Below are positions 1 through 5,333 of a DNA stretch of 9,637 nucleotides, piece after piece (positions within the stretch are counted from its first letter, which is position 1; the number at the start of each line of letters is the position of its first letter). The stretch lies in NCBI GenBank assembly GCA_009778425.1, contig WRJU01000188.1, positions 1 to 9,637 on the forward strand, written 5' to 3'. The translations under genes were made by a program, and so were the position numbers. A model generated the notes under the pieces. It did not search any database. It saw only the letters and a program-made list of their open reading frames with translations, and was not told the origin of the DNA. This stretch comes from Pseudomonadota bacterium (GTDB lineage: Bacteria > Pseudomonadota > Gammaproteobacteria > Burkholderiales > Rhodocyclaceae).

Positions 1-1206
1 AAGCGCGAGATATTTCTCTCTGACCGCCGCCACATCAACACCAATTCCGATTCCGAAGTGCTGCTCAACGTGCTGGCGCATGAGATGGAGGACGCGGCTG
101 GCGGCTCCCGGCTCGATGAGGCGGCAATATTCCGCGCCGTGGTGGGCGTGTACCGGCGTTGCCGGGGCGCTTACGCGGCTGTGGCGATGATTGCGGGTTA
201 TGGGCTGCTGGCTTTTCGTGACCCGTATGGCATTCGCCCCCTGGTGATCGGCAAGAAAGAATTACCGGACGGCACGGTTGAATGGCTGGTCGCTTCCGAA
301 TCCGTCGCGCTCGATACCTTGGGTTTCAGGCTCTTGCGCGACCTTGCGCCGGGCGAGGCGGTGCTGATCGACACGGAAGGCAATTTCCGCAGCCGCGTGT
401 GCGCGGCGAAAACCGTGGTTGCCCCGTGCATGTTCGAGTACGTCTATCTTGCAAGGCCCGATTCCATCATGGACGGTGTGTCGGTGTACGAAGCGCGCCT
501 CAAGATGGGGGAATTCCTGGCCGAGAAAATGAAGCGCACCATGCCGCACGCGGGCATCGATGTCGTGATCCCGATCCCTGATTCAAGCCGCCCCTCGGCG
601 CAGGAAATGGCGTTGCGACTGGGGTTGCCGTACCGCGAGGGTTTCGTCAAGAACCGCTACATTGGCCGGACTTTCATCATGCCGGGACAATCCTTGCGCA
701 AGAAATCCGTGCGCCAGAAGCTCAACACCATCCATCAGGAATTCAAGGGCAAGAGCGTGCTGCTGGTCGACGATTCCATCGTGCGCGGCACGACCAGCAA
801 GGAAATCATCAATATGGCGCGCGAAGCGGGCGCGGCCAAGGTGTATATGGCTTCCGCCGCGCCGCCGGTGCGCCACGCGAATGTTTACGGCATCGACATG
901 CCGACGCGCATTGAGCTCATTGCGAATGGCCGTACCGAAGACGAGATTCGCCGGGAGATAGGCGCGGACGGCCTGCTTTACCAGAACCTCGACGATCTCA
1001 AGGCATCCGTGCGCGCGATCAATCCCGTCATCCAGTCTTTCGAGACGTCCTGTTTCGATGGCGATTACATCACCGGCGACATTACCCCGGAGTATCTTTC
1101 CGGGGTTGAAAAGCAGGAAGACGGCCAGGATTTCGGCATGACAACCGATATTTTTGGGGGCGGCGGCCAACTCGGACTCAACCTGATCGACCAGGAAGAC
1201 CGCTGA
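1..1206 (+). CDS. purF: Amidophosphoribosyltransferase (glutamine PRPP amidotransferase), 5'-truncated
   Basis: PurF makes 5-phosphoribosylamine from PRPP and glutamine, the first committed step of de novo purine synthesis, in the cytoplasm. The frame is open from base 1, and its first residues (RRHINTNSDSE) match the family's inner region, so 401 codons remain. By comparison with E. coli PurF roughly the first 110 residues lie outside the window, including the catalytic N-terminal Cys of the glutaminase domain. What remains carries the rest of the glutaminase fold (RGAYAAVAMI, AFRDPYGIRPLV, SESVALDTLGF) and then the phosphoribosyltransferase domain, with FVKNRYIGRTFIMPGQ and the PRPP-binding motif VLLVDDSIVRGTTS at about 765-806. 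The stop is TGA at 1204-1206. A 9-bp hairpin follows at once, and no purine gene lies downstream. The identity is secure; only the 5' end is missing. Confidence 0.97.
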   Translation, partial: KREIFLSDRRHINTNSDSEVLLNVLAHEMEDAAGGSRLDEAAIFRAVVGVYRRCRGAYAAVAMIAGYGLLAFRDPYGIRPLVIGKKELPDGTVEWLVASESVALDTLGFRLLRDLAPGEAVLIDTEGNFRSRVCAAKTVVAPCMFEYVYLARPDSIMDGVSVYEARLKMGEFLAEKMKRTMPHAGIDVVIPIPDSSRPSAQEMALRLGLPYREGFVKNRYIGRTFIMPGQSLRKKSVRQKLNTIHQEFKGKSVLLVDDSIVRGTTSKEIINMAREAGAAKVYMASAAPPVRHANVYGIDMPTRIELIANGRTEDEIRREIGADGLLYQNLDDLKASVRAINPVIQSFETSCFDGDYITGDITPEYLSGVEKQEDGQDFGMTTDIFGGGGQLGLNLIDQEDR

Positions 1207-1212
1207 AATTTG

Positions 1213-1236
1213 CCCGTCTCCTTGCCGGGAGATGGG
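1213..1236 (+). terminator. Hairpin just after purF, possible weak terminator
   Basis: CCCGTCTCC, a 6-base loop and GGAGATGGG form a 9-bp stem with one G-T wobble, seven bases after the purF stop. No T-run follows, so a Rho-independent terminator is doubtful. It may instead protect the 3' end of the mRNA or mark a Rho-dependent end. Confidence 0.35.
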
Positions 1237-1254
1237 TGGCGGGCATGGCCGCAA

Positions 1255-1282
1255 AAAATATTCAGTGAAAATATTCACGAAT
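1255..1282. promoter_or_regulatory. AT-rich direct plus inverted repeat, operator-like
   Basis: AAAATATTCA occurs twice (1255-1264 and 1268-1277) with a 13-base period. The same bases form an inverted repeat: ATTC-a-GTGAA (1260-1269), centre AATA, then TTCAC-GAAT (1274-1282), which is nine paired positions with one unpaired A. It overlaps the -35 region of the candidate promoter at 1274-1303, where a repressor could bind. I do not recognise the protein that would bind it. Confidence 0.35.
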
Positions 1283-1303
1283 ACATAATTGTTGGAGTAC
1301 ACT
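1274..1303 (+). promoter_or_regulatory. Candidate sigma-70 promoter for the small-ORF locus
   Basis: TTCACG (1274-1279) and TACACT (1298-1303) are separated by 18 bases, which predicts a start of transcription near 1310. Both hexamers deviate from TTGACA/TATAAT, so the call rests mainly on position: it overlaps the AT-rich repeat and lies just before the hairpin and Shine-Dalgarno site of the 31-codon ORF. Confidence 0.3.
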
Positions 1304-1305
1304 TC

Positions 1306-1335
1306 CCGCCTGTTCCATATCGCAGGAACAGGGGG
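1306..1335 (+). promoter_or_regulatory. Hairpin in the predicted 5' untranslated region of the small ORF
   Basis: CCTGTTCC (1309-1316), an 8-base loop and GGAACAGG (1325-1332) form a perfect 8-bp stem. It extends by two more C-G pairs beyond a single G-G mismatch. The hairpin would sit at the very 5' end of a transcript from the candidate promoter and ends three bases before the GGAG Shine-Dalgarno site. It could stabilise the RNA, control ribosome access, or be a dyad operator at the DNA level. Confidence 0.4.
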
Positions 1336-1347
1336 ATGGAGTGCCGA

Positions 1348-1443
1348 ATGGGTTTTCTCAAGTCCGCATACAAGGTATTTGCGGCCTGTCCCGCGCCGGA
1401 AGGCTTGGGTCGTTCGTGTCCCCATTGCAGATTTTGCGGATAG
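1348..1443 (+). CDS. Possible 31-residue cysteine-rich small protein
   Basis: I do not recognise this ORF. It opens with ATG at 1348, with GGAG at 1338-1341 at an ideal 6-base spacing, and stops at TAG 1441-1443. The product begins MGFLKSAYKVF, a short basic amphipathic-looking stretch. It ends in a cysteine cluster with Cys14, Cys24, Cys27 and Cys30 (CPHCRFCG at the C-terminus). CxxCxxC spacing suits metal binding, or a small leader or secreted peptide; neither is shown. An alternative in-frame ATG at 1336 adds four residues but has poor ribosome-binding spacing. Supporting signals upstream are a promoter-like pair and a perfect hairpin. At this length chance is a real alternative. Confidence 0.3.
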   Translation: MGFLKSAYKVFAACPAPEGLGRSCPHCRFCG

Positions 1444-1462
1444 CAAAAGGACGGCTTTTTCC

Positions 1463-1750
1463 ATGTTGACCTTCGACGAGCCCCCGCGTTTGCCGTTTTC
1501 CTGCGTCTCCGACGAAACGCAGGCCATCGTTCGGGCTTACAGCGCCATTTGTGCCCCCGGCTTTTTTGCTGGTTTCAACACCCTGCTGCCGAAACCGCAA
1601 TCCCGGGACGGTTTGGATGCTTTGCAAAGCAGCCCGGCTTCGCCAGAAGGCCACTCTCAAGAGGGCGTCTGTATGCTGGAACGTGGGTTGAACTCGATTC
1701 CGTCAAAATCCAGCCAGACAGCATGGCCGTGCCAGTCGGAAAGCACGTAG
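1463..1750 (+). CDS. Hypothetical 95-residue ORF, convergent overlap with lpxH
   Basis: I do not recognise this ORF. It starts at ATG 1463 with AAAAGGA at 1445-1451 upstream (11-base gap), 19 bases after the stop of the 31-codon ORF, so the two could be one transcript. The product begins MLTFDEPPRLPF and includes TQAIVRAYSAICAPGFFAGF. There is no signal peptide or obvious domain. The first half favours G/C at third codon positions, as the genuine genes here do. The last 94 bases are antisense to the 3' end of lpxH, and that part reads like non-coding sequence (Ser/Gln/Pro-rich). It may be a real gene whose tail has been lost, a decayed remnant, or a chance frame. Confidence 0.22.
   Translation: MLTFDEPPRLPFSCVSDETQAIVRAYSAICAPGFFAGFNTLLPKPQSRDGLDALQSSPASPEGHSQEGVCMLERGLNSIPSKSSQTAWPCQSEST
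1619..1652. terminator. Palindrome and short hairpin beyond the lpxH stop
   Basis: GCTTTGCAAAGC (1619-1630) is a perfect 12-base palindrome. Next to it GGCTTC-gcca-GAAGGCC (1636-1652) folds into six pairs with one bulged base. Both lie within 40 bases downstream of the lpxH stop on the minus strand. They may end the ppiA-ppiB-lpxH transcript, but there is no T-run and they fall inside the possible ORF at 1463-1750. Confidence 0.25.
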
Positions 1751-2424
1751 CGCTCGCAGCGATGACCGTCTATCAGGTAGGCGTGTCGTGCCGGACGATG
1801 CGTGTGGCCGTGAATGAGAGTGGGATAGCCGTGGGAACGTAATAGATTGACGACCGCGTCGGCGTTGACGTCCATGATTTCCGCGCATTTTCCGACTTTG
1901 GCGGCTTCGCTCTGATCGCGTATTTTTTCGATGAAACTCCGCCGCATCTCCAGCGGTTGGGTGAGAAAACCGGCTTGCCACTCGCGGTTGCGCACCTGGA
2001 GACGATAAGCCTGGTAGTCATGATCGTCGGTACAGAGCTCATCTCCGTGAGAAAGCAGCAGCGTCCTTGCCTCGAAGCGGATTGATGCCATGTCGGCGAG
2101 AAGCTGCACACCGCTGGCATCGGCAAAGCCTTTTCCGGCGAGGAGGTCGCGGTTGCCCGGCATGAAATAAATGGCGGTTCCGGCAGCGACGGTTGCGCTC
2201 AGGGCTTCGCAGACGCTCCGATTGAACGCCGAACCCGTGTCGTCGTCGCCGGCCCAGTATTCAAACAGGTCGCCGAGAATGAAAACGCTGCCTGCCTGTT
2301 GTGCCGGACCGGAGAGAAAGTCGAAGAAAGCAACGGTAGTTTGCGGGCGTTTGTCGGTCAGATGCAGGTCGGCCACGAACAGGGCGGGCAGCCTGGGCGC
2401 AACGACAAATTCCGCTGCCCGCAT
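1657..2424 (-). CDS. lpxH: UDP-2,3-diacylglucosamine pyrophosphatase (hydrolase)
   Basis: LpxH hydrolyses UDP-2,3-diacylglucosamine to lipid X and UMP, the fourth step of lipid A synthesis, at the cytoplasmic face of the inner membrane. The 255-residue product has the calcineurin-like metallophosphoesterase motifs in order: ADLHL (Asp19, His21), LGDLFEYWAGDD (Asp52), MPGNRD (89-93), LSHGDELCTDD (His126), and IHGHTHRPA (His207, His209). GDLFEYWAGDD and GNRD are typical of LpxH rather than of other phosphoesterases. Length is close to the usual 240. I chose ATG 2424, 28 bases after the ppiB stop and just before the first conserved block. The frame stays open upstream (another ATG at 2499), but that would overlap ppiB and add unconserved residues. 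No strong Shine-Dalgarno site precedes 2424, so translation may depend on coupling to ppiB. Confidence 0.95.
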   Translation of the reverse strand: MRAAEFVVAPRLPALFVADLHLTDKRPQTTVAFFDFLSGPAQQAGSVFILGDLFEYWAGDDDTGSAFNRSVCEALSATVAAGTAIYFMPGNRDLLAGKGFADASGVQLLADMASIRFEARTLLLSHGDELCTDDHDYQAYRLQVRNREWQAGFLTQPLEMRRSFIEKIRDQSEAAKVGKCAEIMDVNADAVVNLLRSHGYPTLIHGHTHRPARHAYLIDGHRCERYVLSDWHGHAVWLDFDGIEFNPRSSIQTPS

Positions 2425-2452
2425 TGGCGCGGAAATATCGTCTGAAGCGAGT

Positions 2453-2947
2453 TCAGATGATTTCGGCACGTTCGATGACAATATCTTCTCTTGGAACATC
2501 CTGATGAAAGCCTTTTGTTCCGGTAGCGACCTTGCGGATTTCATCGACTACATCCAGACCGTCGCTGACATGGCCGAATACGCAATAACCCCAGCTTTGC
2601 GAGTTGGGGGCGCGGAAGTCGAGAAAGCTGTTGTCGGCTACGTTGATGAAGAACTGCGCGGTCGCGGAATGCGGGTCATCGGTGCGGGCCATGGCGATCG
2701 TCCCGCGCGTGTTCTTAAGTCCGTTATCGGCTTCATTCCCGATAGGGGCGCGGGTCGGTTTTTGTTTCATTCCCGGCTCGAAACCGCCGCCCTGAATCAT
2801 GAAGTCGTCGATCACGCGGTGGAATACGGTGTTGTCGTAGTGGCCGGATGTGACGTAGCCAAGGAAGTTCTCGACCGTGACAGGAGCCTTGTCCTGGTCA
2901 AGTTCGAGTGTGATGACACCTCGGTTGGTGTGGAGTTTGACAGCCAT
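2453..2947 (-). CDS. ppiB: Cytoplasmic peptidyl-prolyl cis-trans isomerase B (cyclophilin)
   Basis: This cyclophilin catalyses cis-trans isomerisation of Xaa-Pro bonds. With ATG 2947 it has 164 residues, the same as E. coli PpiB, and no signal peptide (MAVKLHTNRG), so it should be cytoplasmic. The active-site blocks are VFHRVIDDFMIQGGGF (41-56, with the catalytic Arg44) and ATAQFFINVADN (95-106). GAGGAAG lies 7 bases before ATG 2947, which decides the start. A TTG-initiated frame opening at 2971 would overlap the ppiA stop and is less likely. The gene follows ppiA after 20 bases and precedes lpxH by 28, so the three are almost certainly co-transcribed. It is a close paralogue of the gene before it. 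Confidence 0.95.
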   Translation of the reverse strand: MAVKLHTNRGVITLELDQDKAPVTVENFLGYVTSGHYDNTVFHRVIDDFMIQGGGFEPGMKQKPTRAPIGNEADNGLKNTRGTIAMARTDDPHSATAQFFINVADNSFLDFRAPNSQSWGYCVFGHVSDGLDVVDEIRKVATGTKGFHQDVPREDIVIERAEII

Positions 2948-2967
2948 GTGCGCTTCCTCGGGTTTGA

Positions 2968-3633
2968 TCAATGTTTGCGGGATTTGCTGGATTTGGTCGA
3001 AGCGGCTCCCTTGCTCTTGGCGGCCTGGATAATCACGGGTTTGTTTTCCGAGGTTTTTTCGGGAGCGGTTTCGAGAACGGTGGCCGATTCGATGATGACC
3101 GGGTTGATCGGGACGGATTCGTGCATGCCTTGCGTCTGAGTTGGGCGTTTTTCGATTTTCCTTACGATGTCCATGCCCTTGATGACCCTGCCGAATACGG
3201 CGTAACCCCAGTTTCTCGACGAGTCGGGGGCGCTGAAATTGAGAAAGCCGTTATCGGCTACGTTGATGAAGAACTGTGCCCTTGCGGAATGCGGGTCATT
3301 GGTGCGAGCCATGGCCACGGTTCCGGTTTCGTTCTTCAGGCCGTTGTTGGCTTCGTTTTCAATGGGCGCGCGGGTTGGCTTTTCCGCGAGTGTTTCGTCC
3401 ATGCCGCCGCCCTGGATCATGAAGCCCTCGATGACACGGTGGAAAATCGTGCCGTTGTAATGGCCGTCCTGGACGTAGCGCAGGAAATTGGCGACGGTTT
3501 TGGGGGCAAGTTCGGCGTTGAGTTCAAGCACGATTTCGCCAAGATTGGTCTTGAGTTCCACTTTTGGGTCGGCGGCGTGGGCAACGAGGGCGCTGAGGGC
3601 GCAGGCCAGGGAAGCAAGAAATTGTCGGGTCAT
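2968..3633 (-). CDS. ppiA: Periplasmic peptidyl-prolyl cis-trans isomerase A (cyclophilin)
   Basis: A cyclophilin with a Sec signal peptide: MTRQFLASLACALSALVAHA with likely cleavage AHA|AD after residue 20, which sends it to the periplasm to help fold exported proteins. The catalytic domain spans about 23-187, with IFHRVIEGFMIQGGGM (63-78, Arg66) and ARAQFFINVADN (117-128). The start is ATG 3633 with AGGA seven or eight bases upstream. An unusual addition is a 30-residue tail (about 191-221) beyond the cyclophilin fold, ending in a Lys/Ser-rich stretch (KSKGAASTKSSKSRKH). E. coli PpiA lacks such a tail. The gene leads the operon with ppiB and lpxH. Confidence 0.94.
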   Translation of the reverse strand: MTRQFLASLACALSALVAHAADPKVELKTNLGEIVLELNAELAPKTVANFLRYVQDGHYNGTIFHRVIEGFMIQGGGMDETLAEKPTRAPIENEANNGLKNETGTVAMARTNDPHSARAQFFINVADNGFLNFSAPDSSRNWGYAVFGRVIKGMDIVRKIEKRPTQTQGMHESVPINPVIIESATVLETAPEKTSENKPVIIQAAKSKGAASTKSSKSRKH

Positions 3634-3690
3634 GAAGGTTCCTGAAAGCGGTAAGGTTCACGGCAGGGGCAGGGAATGATGCGTATGCCG

Positions 3691-3699
3691 TGATATACT
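3691..3699 (+). promoter_or_regulatory. Candidate extended -10 promoter for cysS
   Basis: TGATATACT is an extended -10 (TGn followed by TATACT, one mismatch to TATAAT). No good -35 stands 17 bases upstream (AGGGAA), as is common for extended -10 promoters. Transcription would start near 3706, leaving a leader of about 108 bases before cysS. Confidence 0.45.
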
Positions 3700-3725
3700 C
3701 CACAAATATCGTCGGACAGTGCCGG

Positions 3726-3753
3726 ATTCTAGCAACAACTCTCCCGCGCTCAA
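3726..3753 (-). promoter_or_regulatory. Candidate promoter for the ppiA-ppiB-lpxH operon
   Basis: On the minus strand TTGAGC (3753-3748), a 16-base spacer and TAGAAT (3731-3726) form a good sigma-70 promoter. The -10 is preceded by TGC, making it an extended -10 as well. The predicted start is near 3719, about 86 bases before the ppiA start codon. It faces the candidate cysS promoter. Confidence 0.5.
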
Positions 3754-3813
3754 AACGAAAATACACCCTACCGCTGGCCGAACCGTGCTGCGGCGCTTTT
3801 CCCCAAGATTCCC

Positions 3814-5202
3814 ATGCTCACGATCCATAACTCGTTCAGCCGCAGTAAGGAAGTTTTTTGTCCCATCGAACCCGGACGGGTCGGGATATATGTGTGCGGC
3901 ATGACGGTATACGATTACTGCCACATCGGGCACGCGCGGGTGATGGTGGTTTTCGATATGGTGGTTCGCTGGTTGCGGGCAAGCGGCTATGAAGTGCGTT
4001 ATGTGCGCAACATTACCGATATTGACGACAAGATCATCCGCCGGGCACAGGAGAACGGCGAGCCGATCCGTGCCCTGACGGATCGTTTCATCGCGGCAAT
4101 GCACGAGGACGCGGACGCCCTCGGGGTGCTGCGCCCGGATTTCGAGCCGAGGGCGACCGATTGCGTCGCTGACATGCAGGCGCTGATCTCGAAGCTGGAA
4201 GAAAAGGGGCTGGCTTACGTTGCCGCCAATGGCGACGTATGTTACGCAGTGCGCCGCTTTCCGGATTACGGCCGCCTGTCGGGCAAGTCGGTGGATGAAC
4301 TGCGCGCAGGCGAACGGGTCGGCGTCGTCGGCGACAAGAACGACCCGCTTGATTTCGTGCTCTGGAAACAGGCCAAGGCCGATGAGCCGGAGGAAGCGAA
4401 GTGGGACTCGCCCTGGGGGTATGGCCGCCCGGGCTGGCATATCGAGTGTTCGGCGATGAGTTCAAGGCTGCTTGGCAAGCATTTCGATATTCACGGCGGC
4501 GGGCAAGACCTCCAGTTCCCGCACCATGAAAACGAGATTGCCCAGTCCGAGGGGGCGCATGGCTCACGCTTCGTCAATTATTGGATGCATAATGGATTCG
4601 TGCGCGTCGACGATGAAAAGATGTCGAAGTCGCTTGGAAATTTCACCACGATCCGGGATGTGCTTGGCAAATACGACCCGGAAGTCGTCCGGTTTTTCAT
4701 GCTGCGCTCGCACTATCGCGGCCCTCTCAGTTATTCCGACGTACACCTCGACGATGCCCGTCAGGCGCTCACGCGTTTATACAACGCGGTCAGGGCGGTA
4801 GCTGTTCAGAAAATTCCGAAAGTCGACTGGTCGAGTGTTTGGGGGGAACGTTTTCGCGCGGCGATGGACGAAGACTTCAATACTGTAGAAGCACTGGCGT
4901 GCCTCTTCGATCTGGCCAACGAGGCCAATCGCACTGGAGACATCAGGCTTGCGGAGCAGCTTCGCGCGCTGGCGCAGGTGTTGGGCTTGCTTGGGCGTGA
5001 GACGGGCGAGTTTCTCCAGTCCGGGGGCGGGAGTGAAGCTTCGGGGCTGGATGCCGACGCGGTCGAGGCGCGTATCGCCGCTCGCGCGGCGGCCAGGGAG
5101 GCGCGTGATTTCGCCGAAGCGGATCGTTTGCGCGCGGAGTTGCTTGCCGAAGGCGTCGTTCTTGAGGACGGCCCTCAGGGAACGAGTTGGCGGCGTGTCT
5201 GA
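3814..5202 (+). CDS. cysS: Cysteinyl-tRNA synthetase (class I)
   Basis: CysS charges tRNA-Cys with cysteine using ATP, in the cytoplasm. The 462-residue product is of normal length and starts MLTIHNSFSRSKEVF, which aligns with the usual CysS N-terminus and supports ATG 3814, although its Shine-Dalgarno site is weak. The ATP signature HIGH is at 37-40 and KMSKS at 269-273. The active-site zinc ligands expected from E. coli CysS are all present: Cys28 (YVCGMTVYD), Cys212 (ECSAMSS), His237 and Glu241 (PHHENE). The C-terminus carries the anticodon-binding helical domain with the typical ARDFAEADRLRAEL block. The gene stands alone between a control region shared with ppiA and a strong terminator. 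I see nothing broken in it. Confidence 0.97.
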   Translation: MLTIHNSFSRSKEVFCPIEPGRVGIYVCGMTVYDYCHIGHARVMVVFDMVVRWLRASGYEVRYVRNITDIDDKIIRRAQENGEPIRALTDRFIAAMHEDADALGVLRPDFEPRATDCVADMQALISKLEEKGLAYVAANGDVCYAVRRFPDYGRLSGKSVDELRAGERVGVVGDKNDPLDFVLWKQAKADEPEEAKWDSPWGYGRPGWHIECSAMSSRLLGKHFDIHGGGQDLQFPHHENEIAQSEGAHGSRFVNYWMHNGFVRVDDEKMSKSLGNFTTIRDVLGKYDPEVVRFFMLRSHYRGPLSYSDVHLDDARQALTRLYNAVRAVAVQKIPKVDWSSVWGERFRAAMDEDFNTVEALACLFDLANEANRTGDIRLAEQLRALAQVLGLLGRETGEFLQSGGGSEASGLDADAVEARIAARAAAREARDFAEADRLRAELLAEGVVLEDGPQGTSWRRV

Positions 5203-5208
5203 AGAAGA

Positions 5209-5238
5209 TACAGGCTTGTCGCCTGTACGGTTTTGTTT
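5209..5238 (+). terminator. Intrinsic terminator after cysS
   Basis: TACAGGC (5209-5215), a 5-base loop and GCCTGTA (5221-5227) form a perfect 7-bp stem, followed by CGG and a TTTTGTTT tract. It starts seven bases after the cysS stop, so cysS is probably a single-gene transcript and the next gene needs its own promoter. Confidence 0.8.
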
Positions 5239-5274
5239 GCCCGGGTGGAAGAGAATCCGAGCATGGTGTGTCGT

Positions 5275-5296
5275 AACCGGAGATTGTTCTCCGGTT
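5275..5296 (+). promoter_or_regulatory. Perfect 9-bp hairpin in the leader of the NYN/cold-shock gene
   Basis: AACCGGAGA, loop TTGT, TCTCCGGTT. The 9-bp stem is perfect and ends 37 bases before the ATG at 5334. A run of seven T (5312-5318) lies 15 bases further on, too far for a standard terminator. It could be a leader structure controlling the downstream gene, or a second, poor terminator for cysS read-through. Confidence 0.45.
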
Positions 5297-5333
5297 TGGT
5301 ATGTTGTGTGGTTTTTTTAGAAAGGAAAAACAA

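Larger units (their letters stand above)
1207..1656. other. 450-bp stretch without a recognisable conserved gene
   Basis: Neither strand gives a protein I recognise here. The minus-strand frames (583-1527 and 1358-1660) are uninterrupted but have no family motifs, and the long one is mostly antisense to purF. The plus strand shows an ordered set of signals: repeat, promoter-like hexamers, hairpin, Shine-Dalgarno site, a short cysteine-rich ORF and a further ORF. Each is listed separately. The base composition around 1253-1290 is clearly more AT-rich than the flanking genes. Confidence 0.6.

Noticed and set aside
583..1527. Long minus-strand open frame (314 codons) over the purF 3' half and the following gap
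   Set aside because: Its purF part is a GC-rich antisense shadow with no domain motif, and the purF frame is unquestionable. The part beyond purF has no recognisable motif either.
1619..1630. GCTTTGCAAAGC palindrome considered as a stand-alone operator or attachment site
   Set aside because: It is a single copy with no flanking repeat or integrase gene, so it is kept only as part of a possible terminator region.
2171..3139. Plus-strand frame of 322 codons opposite lpxH, ppiB and ppiA
   Set aside because: It is antisense to three well-supported genes and its sequence mirrors them. It has no independent motifs or ribosome-binding site of note.
3658..4440. Minus-strand frame of 260 codons opposite cysS
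   Set aside because: It is the complement of the conserved cysS frame, with His/Arg/Pro-rich composition typical of shadows.
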